Below, piece by piece: positions 43,623 to 54,255 of a stretch of DNA of 64,000 nt. This DNA is from Parvibaculaceae bacterium Mf 1.05b.01 (GTDB taxonomy: Bacteria > Pseudomonadota > Alphaproteobacteria > Parvibaculales > Parvibaculaceae). Within the stretch, counting starts at the first letter, position 1, and each line of letters opens with the position of its first letter. The notes beneath the pieces were generated by a model. It was not told the origin of the DNA. It saw only the letters and a list, made by a program, of their open reading frames with translations, and searched no databases. Where the stretch lies: positions 2,012,245 through 2,076,244 of the forward strand of contig BAOK01000001.1 in the NCBI GenBank assembly GCA_000509225.1, written 5' to 3'. Position numbers and translations under genes: made by a program.

Positions 43623-44834
43623 TTAAAGCTGATCTGCAATTGCTCGGAACATTTCAAATGTCTCCATCTCGCGATAAGCGCTTTCATCCAATGACGTCGC
43701 ATAGTCGCTGTTGGCGGACAGCTTGACGATCACTAGGTTCCGGGTCGGGTTCACGTAGATGAACTGGTTGTAGACCCCAATGGCGGAATATTCGCCTTCC
43801 GTACTGGCCGGCACCCACCATTGGTATCCATATCCGACAGGGAAAGGGTCGTCGGCTTTCGCTTCCGGGGTGAGGTGCGGCGCATCTGGCGTGACAGAGG
43901 CGCTTACCCAATCAGCAGGGACGATCTGCTCGCCATTCCACTTGCCGCCCAGGCGATAAAGTTCGCCCAGCTTGGCATAGTCGCGGGCGGTTGCATTCAA
44001 GCCGCCAAAGACCATCTCCATATTCTCGCTATCGATCAGCCAATAGCCGTCTGATTCCATCCCCAAGGGTGTCCAGAGTTTCTCCGTCATGTAATCTGTG
44101 ACCGTACGGCCCGTTGCTCTGGTCAGAAGCAGACCCAACACCTGCGTGTCCGTTGAGTTATAGTGGTTATAAGTGCCAGGCTCGCGTTCCCGTTTCAGGG
44201 TGGCGGCAAACTCGTTCAGCGAACCACCAAGGGCCAGTATCTCCCCGAACTTATTGATGTCTGAATCTGGATCGCTGTAATCCTCGTTCCAGGCCGCGCC
44301 TGAAGACATTTGCAGGATGTCTTTGATGCGCACGCCATCATATGCGGACCCTGCCAAAGATGGGGCGTAGGCCGTAACCGGCTCTTCAATGCTTTTGATA
44401 TGGCCTTCCTCCACTGCGATCCCGATGGCAGCGGAGACAAAGCTCTTGGCAACGGACATAGACATCCAATTCACATCGCGGCCACCGGTCAGCATGTAGC
44501 GCTCCAAGCGCACCTCACCATTTTGAATGACAAGCAGCGCGCTCGTATCTGTTTCACTGAGAAAGGTCTCCGTCGACACCTCTTTCCCTTTGTAGGTAAA
44601 GGTGCCGGGCAGTTCTATGCTCTCACCCTCACCAAACTGGAATGGTGTTGCCGCTGCGGGCATGGTTCCCACTGGGAACATATCTGCCATGCGGTTGAAG
44701 TTTTCATACTGCTCTGCGCCGCTGAAAAGTGAGGCTGCAAAAGAGGCGCGATCAATCTCGCGCTTGAAGTAGAGACCAGCACCAGCTGCGGCAACAACAA
44801 CAAAGGCCAGACAGCCCAGAATTACCTTTTTCAT
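43623..44834 (-). CDS. Serine hydrolase, beta-lactamase family (class C/EstB-like)
   Basis: 403-aa protein with an N-terminal membrane anchor (VILGCLAFVVVAAAGAGLYF, about residues 4-23) and an extracytoplasmic serine hydrolase domain. The catalytic S-x-x-K is SVAK in WMSMSVAKSFVSAAIG (about residues 127-142), and YNHYNSTDTQVLG gives the Y-x-N. It belongs to the penicillin-binding protein/esterase superfamily, so antibiotic hydrolysis should not be assumed. It lies 24 bases downstream of a TetR gene on the same strand and is probably controlled by it. Confidence 0.88.
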   Translation of the reverse strand: MKKVILGCLAFVVVAAAGAGLYFKREIDRASFAASLFSGAEQYENFNRMADMFPVGTMPAAATPFQFGEGESIELPGTFTYKGKEVSTETFLSETDTSALLVIQNGEVRLERYMLTGGRDVNWMSMSVAKSFVSAAIGIAVEEGHIKSIEEPVTAYAPSLAGSAYDGVRIKDILQMSSGAAWNEDYSDPDSDINKFGEILALGGSLNEFAATLKREREPGTYNHYNSTDTQVLGLLLTRATGRTVTDYMTEKLWTPLGMESDGYWLIDSENMEMVFGGLNATARDYAKLGELYRLGGKWNGEQIVPADWVSASVTPDAPHLTPEAKADDPFPVGYGYQWWVPASTEGEYSAIGVYNQFIYVNPTRNLVIVKLSANSDYATSLDESAYREMETFEMFRAIADQL

Positions 44835-44858
44835 TATGTTTCCTTTCTGAAACAGGTG

Positions 44859-45449
44859 TCATATTTCCGAAGCACCGGCGAGCTCTCTCACAAGAGCATC
44901 AGCCAACTGCCTGGTGGAAATTGAATTTGGTTTGGAGAGTCCAATGTCGGTAAAACTTGCTTCGCCGTAGGCGAGAGAGAGCAAAGCATGCGCCGCATCT
45001 TGTCGCGCTGCCATATCTGGACCAATCTCCTCAATGGTCATCTGTGTGACGAGAGCATCTGTGATCCGGCCATACATTTCTGCCAATCTGGACCTGATCG
45101 CCCCATCGCGTTGCGCCAGGTACCAGAGTTCGCCAACAACATTGTTTGATGTTTCGTCACCGAAGGTTCTGTCAAAAACCGTATCGATGAGGTCGCCGAG
45201 GGTGTTTGCCCTGCCCGCCTGCTGCGCGTCGGCAAGGGTTGCCTCCCCCCGCTCAATCATGCGCGTGATCAGCAGATCGACCATGGAATCCCGGTTGCCA
45301 ACAAAGTATCGAACAAGGCTTCTCGGCAGACCGGCTTCATCAGCCACTTTTTGGAGGGTGGTTTTCGCCAGACCATGACGGATCACACAAGCCTCAAAGG
45401 CCTTAAGGATCTGTTCCTTGCGTTCATCTTCAATCTTTGCACGGGCCAT
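44859..45449 (-). CDS. TetR family transcriptional regulator
   Basis: 196-aa repressor-type protein. The helix-turn-helix is at about residues 14-47: VIRHGLAKTTLQKVADEAGL then PRSLVRYFVGNRDSM. The C-terminal ligand-binding half is variable and gives no ligand clue. The start is put at the ATG at 45449: a frame open to 45479 would start inside the palindrome at 45455-45488. Two palindromic operators lie just upstream, which indicates autoregulation. The serine hydrolase gene follows after 24 bases and is its likely target. Confidence 0.88.
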   Translation of the reverse strand: MARAKIEDERKEQILKAFEACVIRHGLAKTTLQKVADEAGLPRSLVRYFVGNRDSMVDLLITRMIERGEATLADAQQAGRANTLGDLIDTVFDRTFGDETSNNVVGELWYLAQRDGAIRSRLAEMYGRITDALVTQMTIEEIGPDMAARQDAAHALLSLAYGEASFTDIGLSKPNSISTRQLADALVRELAGASEI

Positions 45450-45454
45450 GAGGC

Positions 45455-45488
45455 ACCCCATTCTTGTCACCTTTGACAAGAATGGGGT
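45455..45488. promoter_or_regulatory. Operator 1 of the TetR gene: 34-base perfect palindrome
   Basis: Arms of 15 bases (ACCCCATTCTTGTCA at 45455-45469 and its exact reverse complement at 45474-45488) around CCTT. Core CTTGTCA-N4-TGACAAG recurs at 45500-45517. Such size and symmetry suit a TetR dimer. The element ends six bases before the chosen start codon and includes the only G-rich stretch that could serve as ribosome binding site. Confidence 0.75.
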
Positions 45489-45499
45489 CTGGCGCTAAA

Positions 45500-45517
45500 C
45501 TTGTCAAGAGTGACAAG
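45500..45517. promoter_or_regulatory. Operator 2 of the TetR gene
   Basis: CTTGTCA (45500-45506), four bases, TGACAAG (45511-45517): the same core as operator 1, with centres 37 bases apart (about 3.5 helical turns). It sits further upstream in the same promoter region. Confidence 0.7.
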
Positions 45518-45527
45518 AATAAGATCT

Positions 45528-45556
45528 AAAAAAGGCCCGAGAAACCGGGCCTTTTT
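45528..45556 (-). terminator. Rho-independent terminator of the gcv operon
   Basis: On the minus strand GGCCCGG/CCGGGCC-type arms (GGCCCG at 45534-45539 and CGGGCC at 45546-45551) close a six-base loop and are followed by TTTTTT. It lies 24 bases after the gcvPB stop and separates the gcv operon from the TetR gene. Confidence 0.88.
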
Positions 45557-45579
45557 CGTTTTAGAATTACGCCACGGTC

Positions 45580-47150
45580 TTATTCAGCAGCCTGGGCAGG
45601 AGCTGGTGGCGACCAGGTGAGGACCGGCTTACGTGCCGCTTGTGTCTCGTCCAGACGTCGCATGGGGGCGAGATAAGGCGCCCCGGAGAAACGGTCCACC
45701 TCCCCCTGCTTTGCACTCTTTGCAAGGTCCGCCAGCGTGTCGATGAAGAGATCGAGGCTCGCCTTGGATTCACTCTCCGTTGGTTCCACAAGCATGGCCC
45801 CATGCACCACCAACGGGAAGTACATGGTCATCGGGTGATAGCCTTCATCGATCATGGCTTTCGCAAAGTCGAGCGTTTCAACACCGGTATCCTTCAAGAA
45901 GGCATCATCGAAGAGGGCTTCGTGCATGCAGGGACCTTCGAACGGTGCTGACATGGTGTCTTTCAAGGACGCCAGCACATAGTTGGCGGAAAGCACCGCG
46001 TCTTCTGCCGCCTGTCGCAGGCCATCTGAGCCATGGCTCAACATGTAGGCTGCTGCTCGCAAAAACATGCCCATCTGGCCGTGGAAGGCTGTCATACGAC
46101 CAAAACTGCTGCCACCGACTTCTTCCACCTGCTCGGGCACATCTGCAAATTTCAGACGGCCATTACGCTCAATAATCCAGGGAAGCGGCGCGAAAGGTGC
46201 CAAAGCGTCTGACAGGACAACTGGACCCGCACCGGGGCCCCCGCCACCGTGAGGTGTCGAGAACGTCTTGTGCAGGTTGATGTGCATCGCATCAACACCA
46301 AGATCTCCCGGCCGGACACGCCCCACAATGGCGTTGAAGTTCGCACCATCGCAATAGAAATACCCGCCAACATCATGAAGCGCATCCGCGATCTCCTTAA
46401 TGTCTTTCTCAAAGAGGCCGCATGTGTTCGGGTTGGTGAGCATAATCGCGGCCACATCAGGCCCGAGCTTTGCCTTGAATGCTGCTACATCCACACGCCC
46501 ATCTTCTGTCGCCGGGATGGAATCCACGGTGTAGCCCAAGAGTGCTGCCGTCGCCGGATTGGTGCCATGCGCACTTTCGGGCACAAGAACACGTGTCCGG
46601 GTGTCGCCTTCACCGCGAGCTTCCAGGGCTGCATGAATGGCCATCATGCCGCAGAGTTCCCCATGAGCACCAGCTTTGGGTGACATGGCAACGGCAGGCA
46701 TGCCGGTGAGAACCTTCAACCAATGGGCAACAAGCTCAATAAGCTCAAGCGCGCCCTGTGCTGTTTTGGTTGGTTGCAGTGGGTGCACGTCGGCAAATCC
46801 CGGAAGCCGCGCAATCTTTTCGTTAAGCCGTGGATTGTGCTTCATGGTGCACGACCCCAAAGGATAGAGCCCCGCATCGATCGCGTAGTTCTTCTGGGAG
46901 AGGCGCACATAGTGGCGCATCACGTCAGGTTCGGAGAGACCGGGAAGCCCGACGCTACCTTTACGACGATTACCACCCAGGCGGTCTTCAAACGCATTAG
47001 GTTCATCCAGGTCCACGCCGCAGGCACCACTGTCACGTTCAAAAATCAGAAGCTCTTCCTGCGCCAACCCACGATTTCCCGTGAATGTTTTGCGGCCAGC
47101 GTCGCCAAGCTCGCCGACACCTGTTGGACGGCCTTGTTTGTTCATGCCGC

Positions 47151-47154
<4 letters not shown>
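45580..47154 (-). CDS. gcvPB: Glycine dehydrogenase (decarboxylating) subunit 2
   Basis: C-terminal half of the P-protein of the glycine cleavage system, here a separate 524-aa polypeptide. It binds PLP through the lysine of [19 protein letters not shown] (HKTF). Other landmarks are [13 protein letters not shown]-like ([14 protein letters not shown]), [10 protein letters not shown] and [20 protein letters not shown] near residue 200. It decarboxylates glycine and transfers the aminomethyl group to GcvH lipoate. The P-protein is split into two subunits, as in many alphaproteobacteria and Gram-positives. It overlaps the gcvPA stop by four bases and is the last gene of the operon. Confidence 0.95.
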
Positions 47155-48497
<1,343 letters not shown>

Positions 48498-48501
48498 GTG
48501 T

Positions 48502-48879
48502 TCAGTCCAATCCTGCAGTGAAGGTGTTGTAAGCGGCTTCGTCCATCAGCTCTTCTAGTTCGCTTGCGTCGCTCAGTTTCATCTTGACGAACCAGCCCGC
48601 GCCTTCTGCGTCTTCGTTCACCTTGGCAGGTGTCTCGTCCAGCGCATCATTGGTCTCAACAATTTCGCCGGAGATCGGTGCATAGACTTCACTTGCGGCT
48701 TTGACGGATTCAACAACGGCTGCTTCGTCGCCCTTAGCCACTTCCCGTCCCACTTCCGGCAGTTCGACAAAAACCACGTCACCCAATTGTTCCTGTGCGT
48801 AGTTGCTGATGCCGATGGTTGCGATATCTCCCTCAATGAGAACCCATTCATGGTCTTCGGTAAATTTGACTGTGCTCAT
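48502..48879 (-). CDS. gcvH: Glycine cleavage system H protein
   Basis: 125-aa lipoyl carrier protein that shuttles the aminomethyl group between P and T proteins. [17 protein letters not shown] opens it, and the lipoylated lysine is in [18 protein letters not shown] (about residue 62). The start is set at the ATG at 48879; a TTG three codons upstream is also open. GGGGA precedes. It is the second gene of gcvT-gcvH-gcvPA-gcvPB. Confidence 0.95.
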   Translation of the reverse strand: MSTVKFTEDHEWVLIEGDIATIGISNYAQEQLGDVVFVELPEVGREVAKGDEAAVVESVKAASEVYAPISGEIVETNDALDETPAKVNEDAEGAGWFVKMKLSDASELEELMDEAAYNTFTAGLD

Positions 48880-48927
48880 AATTCTCAATCCCCATTATCA
48901 ATACTCACGTGCCTCTTTGGGCACATT

Positions 48928-50076
48928 CTATTTGCGATATCTCTTTTCGATGAAAGGCATGGCCGCCACCTCTGCCGCCCGCAGCTTACCGCGCACCATC
49001 AGCGTGAGCGGCGTTCCCTTCTTTGCGAATTCCTTGGCCACATAGCCCATGGCGACAGGTGCGTTGGCTGTGGGTCCGAAGCCGCCACTTGTTACGGTGC
49101 CGATCACCTTCCCATCTGCGTCATGGATTTCTGTACCTTCCCGCGCCGGGCCTTTTCCTTCCGGACGGATGCCGACGCGCTTACGCGGCGCGCCATCTGC
49201 TATCTGCCCCAGGATTTTTTTTGCGCCTGGAAAGTTGGCTTCCTCACGGCGGCGTTTTCCGACTGACCATGTAAGCGCAGCCTCAATGGGCGTTGTGGTC
49301 TCGTCAATGTCGTGACCATAGAGACAAAGCCCTGCTTCAAGACGAAGTGAATCCCGCGCTCCAAGGCCAATCGGTTCGACATCATCATGGCTAAGGAGCG
49401 CACGCGCCATCTCTTCGGCTTTGCGTGCCGGGACAGAGATCTCGCAGCCATCTTCGCCGGTATAGCCGGACCTGCTGACATGACATGGTATGTCGTCAAA
49501 GAAGGTCGGCTTGCCTGTCATGAAGACCAGGTCAGCAGCTTCCGGACACCAGTTAGCCAGGATGTCCACAGCACCTGGCCCCTGCAGCGCCAGGAGCGCC
49601 AGATCATCGCGAACTTCCAGAGACACACTCTCCGGCAGATTGGCGTTCATATAGTCATAGTCACCGTGTTTGCAGGCTGCATTCACAACGAGCAACAATT
49701 TCCCTTCGTCCTCGGCATCGGCAGGACGGGTCACCATCAGGTCGTCAATAATGCCGCCTTCCGGATTCAGCAGCTGGGTGTAGCGCATCGCGCCACGCTC
49801 CAGGCTTACAAGATCAGCCGCGACAAGTGTTTCAAGCGCCCGCGCTGTTGTTTCATGGTCCGAGCCGACGAGCACTGCCTGGCCCATATGAGACACATCA
49901 AACAGGCCCGCTTTTTCCCGCGTGTGAAGATGCTCCCCAAGCACGCCCAGCTTGTACTGAACAGGCATGTCATATCCGGCGAACGGCACCATCTTTGCGC
50001 CAAGTTCCACATGAAGGCCGTGCAACGGCGTCTTCAACAAGTCTTCTGTCGTTTGGGTCCCCATGGACACTTTCAT
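48928..50076 (-). CDS. gcvT: Aminomethyltransferase (glycine cleavage system T protein)
   Basis: 382-aa folate enzyme that releases ammonia and makes methylenetetrahydrofolate from the aminomethyl group on GcvH. The start contains TPLHGLHVELGAKMVPFAGY; VFDVSHMGQAVL-like (LFDVSHMGQAVLVG) and SRSGYTGEDGCEISVP are typical, with GLGARDSLRLEAGLCLYGHD further on. First gene of the operon, downstream of a tandem glycine riboswitch. The ATG at 50076 has no clear ribosome binding site, and the ATG four codons later (50064) is an alternative. Confidence 0.95.
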   Translation of the reverse strand: MKVSMGTQTTEDLLKTPLHGLHVELGAKMVPFAGYDMPVQYKLGVLGEHLHTREKAGLFDVSHMGQAVLVGSDHETTARALETLVAADLVSLERGAMRYTQLLNPEGGIIDDLMVTRPADAEDEGKLLLVVNAACKHGDYDYMNANLPESVSLEVRDDLALLALQGPGAVDILANWCPEAADLVFMTGKPTFFDDIPCHVSRSGYTGEDGCEISVPARKAEEMARALLSHDDVEPIGLGARDSLRLEAGLCLYGHDIDETTTPIEAALTWSVGKRRREEANFPGAKKILGQIADGAPRKRVGIRPEGKGPAREGTEIHDADGKVIGTVTSGGFGPTANAPVAMGYVAKEFAKKGTPLTLMVRGKLRAAEVAAMPFIEKRYRK

Positions 50077-50120
50077 TCAACACGATTCGTCAGCGGCCAG
50101 CCGGCGCAATGTGCACCGCT

Positions 50121-50325
50121 CGCGCCCCCTCTGTCGTGTGAACCTGAGAGATTTCACCGGGCCAAAACGTTTGGCTGGCTTATCCCCTTGGGTGAGACCC
50201 ACATCGCTGCGTGCCTACTTTCCAGAGTGTCCTCGTCTCGCGGTCCGGCTGCCTGAGAGTTTCCGGGGCGGTTGCTCCTTCGGCGTCAGAACTGCCAATT
50301 GGCATCCTGCACTCTCCCGCGAGGG
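50121..50325 (-). ncRNA. Tandem glycine riboswitch of the gcv operon
   Basis: On the minus strand the leader of gcvT reads GGGAGAGTGCAGG, then CGCCGAAGGAGCAA, GAAACTCTCAGGCA, and ACTCTGGAAAG (first aptamer), followed by CACCCAAGGGGATAAG, GGTGAAATCTCTCAGG and GACAGAGGGGG (second aptamer). These are the conserved landmarks of the two-aptamer glycine riboswitch. Glycine binding would switch on expression of glycine degradation. Only about 44 bases separate the second aptamer from the gcvT ATG, so the expression platform overlaps the translation start region; control of translation or early termination are both possible. Confidence 0.92.
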
Positions 50326-50446
50326 TCGTTGGTGATAGGGATAATAGGTTGAGGCGGGTGAGAGTCAATCGCCGCGCGCGCAAGAAAAAGAGCTGGGTAT
50401 CAGCCCAAATTCCCTAAAGATTCCAAATGGATAGGCTAGTGCCGTC

Positions 50447-51028
50447 TCAGCGATCCCGGTTATTGTAGGCGAGTTCCTCTGGCGTCAGCTGAAATCCAAC
50501 AAGAATCTCATAGGCCGATCCGTCGATCCGCGCGACATAGGGCACCTTGGTTTCTTCAATCGTGTGAATGAAGCTCGTCGTGCGCTGATTGCCTTCAAAG
50601 GTCAAAGGCAGAAGAAACGTATCTTTTCGCAGGACCCTGGAATTGATCTCCGTCAGAGCGATAAACATCGGCACTGTGACCTCACGACTTGTTGCTGCCG
50701 GGCCGACTTCCGCTACGCCCCGAATGGCGAGATCCACATAGATGATGCCGTCGTCAATGTCATATTCGCACCGGCTGACAACGCGCTCTAATTCAGCAGT
50801 AAGAGCGATATCGGTAATATCGTTTCCTGCGCCTGAGAAGGATGTCAGGTTTTCTGTTCCGCCCAGAATGCCTACACCCGGGCAGGGCAGTGCGCGCTGA
50901 AGGTCGATCTCGGCTTCCGACGTACAGGCAGATAACAGCCCAACCACGCCCATGCCCACAATCAAAACTTTAAGTCCCTGGAAAATCTCTTGTGTGGCCC
51001 GCATCATTGATTCGACTGCTCCTGGCAT
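50447..51028 (-). CDS. Predicted lipoprotein of unknown function
   Basis: 193-aa exported lipoprotein: a hydrophobic segment VLIVGMGVVGLLSAC ends in the lipobox LSAC with the cysteine near residue 35. The mature part has mixed beta structure with segments ALPCPGVGILGGTENLTSF, CEYDIDDGIIYVDLAI, and EILVGFQLTPEELAYNN. I do not recognise a named family, although similar lipoproteins occur in other alphaproteobacteria. The start may be the ATG seven or eight codons downstream (MMRATQEIF), which gives a more usual signal length. It is divergent from ispH and convergent with nothing. Confidence 0.7.
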   Translation of the reverse strand: MPGAVESMMRATQEIFQGLKVLIVGMGVVGLLSACTSEAEIDLQRALPCPGVGILGGTENLTSFSGAGNDITDIALTAELERVVSRCEYDIDDGIIYVDLAIRGVAEVGPAATSREVTVPMFIALTEINSRVLRKDTFLLPLTFEGNQRTTSFIHTIEETKVPYVARIDGSAYEILVGFQLTPEELAYNNRDR

Positions 51029-51209
51029 GGCAGAGGTCCATGCTCAGGCCTCCGTCTTGACTTTACATGGCGCGCATCCTTTATTACCGGCTAACTGACC
51101 GACACGCGCCTGACCCCACAGAATCCCTTGAAATCAAAGGGTTGTGAGACTTTGGGCACTCTAGCGAACCGCCCGCGCGGCCACAAGCGCCGCCTCACAA
51201 GAAAGCAGA

Positions 51210-52187
51210 TTGAAAGACGTGAGTGCAGCCCCAGATAGTCCCCTCAGACCGCTGACAGTGCTTGTCGCGGAGCCGCGCGGCTTCTGCGCCGGTGTTGACC
51301 GCGCGATCCAAATCGTGGAGCGGGCACTGGAGAAATATGGCGCGCCGGTCTATGTGCGGCATGAAATTGTTCATAACCGCTTTGTTGTTGAAAATCTCGA
51401 GGAGCAAGGGGCTATTTTCATCGAAGAATTGGACGAAGTGCCTGACGACGCTCATGTGATCTTCTCGGCTCACGGTGTTCCGAAGTCTGTCCCGGCCAAT
51501 GCGGAAACACGTGGACTTTCTTACTTCGATGCCACCTGCCCTCTCGTATCAAAGGTACATGTGGAAGCGGAGCGGCATTTCGAGGCAAACCGCGAGATCC
51601 TTCTTATCGGCCATGCAGGGCATCCTGAAGTCATCGGCACGATGGGTCAGCTGCCGGACGGCGCCGTAACCTTGATCGAGACAGTTGCAGATGCCGAGGC
51701 GCTCACCCCAACAGACGCAGACCGATTGGCTTTCATCACCCAGACAACACTGTCGGTCGATGACACGGCAGCCATTGTTGCCGTGCTTACCCGCCGGTTC
51801 CCGTCAATTGCCAGTCCACATAAGGAAGATATTTGCTACGCCACCACCAATCGGCAGGCCGCAGTCAAGGCCATTGCGCCAGACAGCGACGCTGTCATTG
51901 TGATCGGCGCGCCAAACTCCTCCAACTCCATGCGGCTGGTTGAGGTCGCCGAGCGGGCGGGATGTGCCAAGTCTTTTCTGGTTCAACGCGCGGACGAGAT
52001 TGATTGGAAAGCGTTGGAGGGTGTCGCAAGTGTCGGCGTCACTGCCGGGGCCTCCGCCCCTGAAGTTTTGGTAGATGAGGTGATTGAGGCTTTTAGGTCG
52101 CGCTATGCGGTGACGGTGAAACCCGTTACCGTCAGCCGCGAGCGCGTTCAATTTAAACTGCCCCGCGCTTTAAGTGAGCAGGCATAG
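51210..52187 (+). CDS. ispH: 4-hydroxy-3-methylbut-2-enyl diphosphate reductase
   Basis: Last enzyme of the MEP pathway, an iron-sulfur protein giving isopentenyl and dimethylallyl diphosphate. The 325 aa contain the three cluster cysteines: [12 protein letters not shown] (about residue 27), [12 protein letters not shown] (about residue 111) and [10 protein letters not shown] (about residue 209), plus [12 protein letters not shown] and [13 protein letters not shown]. The start is a TTG at 51210; a GTG three codons later is nearly as good. thrB starts three bases after the stop and rnhA follows, an order common in alphaproteobacteria. Confidence 0.95.
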   Translation: MKDVSAAPDSPLRPLTVLVAEPRGFCAGVDRAIQIVERALEKYGAPVYVRHEIVHNRFVVENLEEQGAIFIEELDEVPDDAHVIFSAHGVPKSVPANAETRGLSYFDATCPLVSKVHVEAERHFEANREILLIGHAGHPEVIGTMGQLPDGAVTLIETVADAEALTPTDADRLAFITQTTLSVDDTAAIVAVLTRRFPSIASPHKEDICYATTNRQAAVKAIAPDSDAVIVIGAPNSSNSMRLVEVAERAGCAKSFLVQRADEIDWKALEGVASVGVTAGASAPEVLVDEVIEAFRSRYAVTVKPVTVSRERVQFKLPRALSEQA

Positions 52188-52190
52188 ATC

Positions 52191-53156
52191 ATGGCTGTTT
52201 ACACAGAAGTCGATGATCAAGCGTTGTCAACGTTTCTCGAACTCTATGACATTGGTGGTCTTCTCTCCTTCAAAGGCATTGCGGAGGGCGTTGAGAACTC
52301 CAACTATCTGCTCCATACAGAAGCAGGCAGCTATATCCTGACGCTCTATGAGAAACGCACAAATGTCGAAGACCTGCCGTTTTTTCTGGGACTGATGAAC
52401 CATCTGGCGGCGCAGGATTTCCCCTGCCCGACACCGATCCTTCAAAAATCCGGTGACATGCTCGGAACGCTGGCTGGTCGTCCCGCCGCGATTGTTTCCT
52501 TTCTCGAAGGTATCTGGCCGCGCAAACCGCAACCCAAACATTGCGGTGAGCTGGGCGCTGGTCTTGCGCGCATGCACCTTGCCGGCAACAGTTTTGAACT
52601 GACGCGCCCGAATGCTCTTTCTGTCTCAGGGTGGCGCCCACTCTACGAAACCTGTGAGGGACGCGCAGATGAAGCAATTCCCGGCCTCGCCCAGGAGATA
52701 GAACGCGAGCTCGATTTTTTTGATGCGAACTGGCCGTCGAACTTGCCGTCTGGCATTATCCACGCGGATCTGTTTCCCGATAATGTCTTTTTCCTGCACA
52801 ACAAACTGTCGGGCTTTATCGACTTCTATTTCGCCTGCAATGACGCGCTGGTCTATGACCTGGCGATCTGCCTGAATGCCTGGTGTTTTGAATATGACGG
52901 CGCATTCAATATCTCAAAGGCGCGGGCCATGCTGCAATCCTACACGCGCGTACGCCCCCTTAATGCTGATGAACTCGCCGCATTACCGATCATGGCCCGT
53001 GGCAGCGCCCTCCGGTTCTTGCTGACACGGACCTATGACTGGATCAACACGCCAGAGGGTGCCTTGGTCCAACCTAAAAATCCAAAGGAATGTCTGACAC
53101 AGATGCGGTTTCACCAAGACGTCACCTCGCCTGCAGCTTACGGGCTGGATGTGTAA
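52191..53156 (+). CDS. thrB: Homoserine kinase, ThrB II (APH/choline kinase-like)
   Basis: Phosphorylates homoserine in threonine synthesis; ThrC at 60716 acts next. This 321-aa protein belongs to the aminoglycoside phosphotransferase-like fold rather than the GHMP kinase type of enterobacteria: [20 protein letters not shown] (nucleotide-binding strand), [37 protein letters not shown] (catalytic HADLFPDN) and [18 protein letters not shown]. Three bases separate it from ispH and three from rnhA. Confidence 0.93.
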   Translation: MAVYTEVDDQALSTFLELYDIGGLLSFKGIAEGVENSNYLLHTEAGSYILTLYEKRTNVEDLPFFLGLMNHLAAQDFPCPTPILQKSGDMLGTLAGRPAAIVSFLEGIWPRKPQPKHCGELGAGLARMHLAGNSFELTRPNALSVSGWRPLYETCEGRADEAIPGLAQEIERELDFFDANWPSNLPSGIIHADLFPDNVFFLHNKLSGFIDFYFACNDALVYDLAICLNAWCFEYDGAFNISKARAMLQSYTRVRPLNADELAALPIMARGSALRFLLTRTYDWINTPEGALVQPKNPKECLTQMRFHQDVTSPAAYGLDV

Positions 53157-53159
53157 GTC

Positions 53160-53606
53160 ATGACCACCTCCATGACCGTTGATATCTACACTGATGGCGC
53201 CTGCTCGGGAAATCCCGGACCTGGCGGTTGGGGTGCCTTGATGCTTTGCAATGGCGAAGAGAAGGAACTCTGCGGCGGCGAAGTCGAGACAACCAATAAC
53301 CGTATGGAAATGCTTGCGGCAGTCCAGGCATTTCAGGCGCTCAAAAAACCGACCAAGGTTCGCCTTCACACAGACTCAACCTACCTGAAAGACGGCATCA
53401 CCAAGTGGATTAACAATTGGAAGCGGAACGGTTGGCGCACCGCGGCTAAGAAGCCCGTCAAGAACGCAGACCTTTGGCAGCTGCTTGAAGAGGTTATGAA
53501 ACCCCATGATGTTGAATGGCATTGGGTGAAGGGTCATAGCGGCCACCCGGAAAATGAGCGCGCCGACGAGCTCGCCCGGCAAGGCATGGCTCCCTACAAG
53601 CCTTGA
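53160..53606 (+). CDS. rnhA: Ribonuclease HI
   Basis: 148-aa enzyme that degrades RNA in RNA-DNA hybrids. The DEDD active site is visible: [16 protein letters not shown] (Asp), [13 protein letters not shown] (Glu), [12 protein letters not shown] (Asp) and [12 protein letters not shown] (Asp). It closes the ispH-thrB-rnhA run. A bidirectional terminator follows 13 bases after the stop. Confidence 0.95.
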   Translation: MTTSMTVDIYTDGACSGNPGPGGWGALMLCNGEEKELCGGEVETTNNRMEMLAAVQAFQALKKPTKVRLHTDSTYLKDGITKWINNWKRNGWRTAAKKPVKNADLWQLLEEVMKPHDVEWHWVKGHSGHPENERADELARQGMAPYKP

Positions 53607-53618
53607 GAGTAGGTCCAC

Positions 53619-53650
53619 AAAAAAAGCCGCTGTTAACAGCGGCTTTTCTT
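53619..53650. terminator. Bidirectional terminator between rnhA and the peroxiredoxin gene
   Basis: The perfect palindrome GCCGCTGTTAACAGCGGC (53626-53643) is flanked by A-rich and T-rich runs on both sides, so it can end rnhA transcripts to the right and peroxiredoxin transcripts to the left. Confidence 0.9.
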
Positions 53651-53672
53651 TCTCACTCTTCCTGTCTGAGTT

Positions 53673-54158
53673 TCAGACGAGGGTCAACATATGATCCGCG
53701 CCGGAGACTTTCGCCTCACCGGGATTTTCTTCCTGGTTCAGAGACTTGAGGACTCCATCTTCAATCAGCATTGAATACCGCAAGCTGCGTGTTCCCATGC
53801 CAAAACCTGATCCGTCAAAACCAAGACCAACAGCTTCTGTGAAATCACCATTGCCGTCGCCCAGCATCAGCACCTTGTCATCAGCCCCTTGGGATTTTCC
53901 CCAAGCGTCCATCACAAATGCATCGTTGACCGAGAGGCAGGCAATGAGATCAACACCTTTGCTTCCAAGGTCGCCGGCCTTCTGGACAAAGCCCGGGAGA
54001 TGCTGATTTGAGCAGGTTGGTGTGAAGGCGCCTGGAAGTGCGAAAAGCACAACTTTTTTGCCCGCAAAAAGCTCTGATGTTTTTACAGGCGTTGGGCCTT
54101 TATCTGTCATGTGCATCAGGGTTGCGTCAGGCAGCTTATCGCCAACTTTGATTGTCAT
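53673..54158 (-). CDS. Peroxiredoxin, Prx5/redoxin type
   Basis: 161-aa thiol peroxidase reducing hydroperoxides. FALPGAFTPTCSNQHLPGFV (about residues 37-56) holds the peroxidatic cysteine in the family context TPTCS. ACLSVNDAFVMDAWGKSQ and GTRSLRYSMLIEDGV are typical of the Prx5/AhpE-like group (glutaredoxin- or thioredoxin-dependent). The start is the ATG at 54158; a longer frame exists to 54212 but the ribosome binding site and family start favour this one. It ends at the bidirectional terminator. Confidence 0.93.
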   Translation of the reverse strand: MTIKVGDKLPDATLMHMTDKGPTPVKTSELFAGKKVVLFALPGAFTPTCSNQHLPGFVQKAGDLGSKGVDLIACLSVNDAFVMDAWGKSQGADDKVLMLGDGNGDFTEAVGLGFDGSGFGMGTRSLRYSMLIEDGVLKSLNQEENPGEAKVSGADHMLTLV

Positions 54159-54255
54159 GATATCTCCATCTGTCCGGTTTTGAACGAGCGATTTCCGCCC
54201 TTGTTGGGGCACATTAAAGCGCGGCGGCGCAGAAAGTGCCAGCGCCAGCCACGTC

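Noticed and set aside
43623-44834. Serine hydrolase as an antibiotic resistance beta-lactamase
   Set aside because: The S-x-x-K fold is shared with esterases and DD-peptidases; the membrane anchor and length do not point to a secreted beta-lactamase.
51120-51145. Short inverted repeat (CCCTT / AAGGG) upstream of ispH
   Set aside because: Arms of five to six bases with no T run and no second copy; likely chance.
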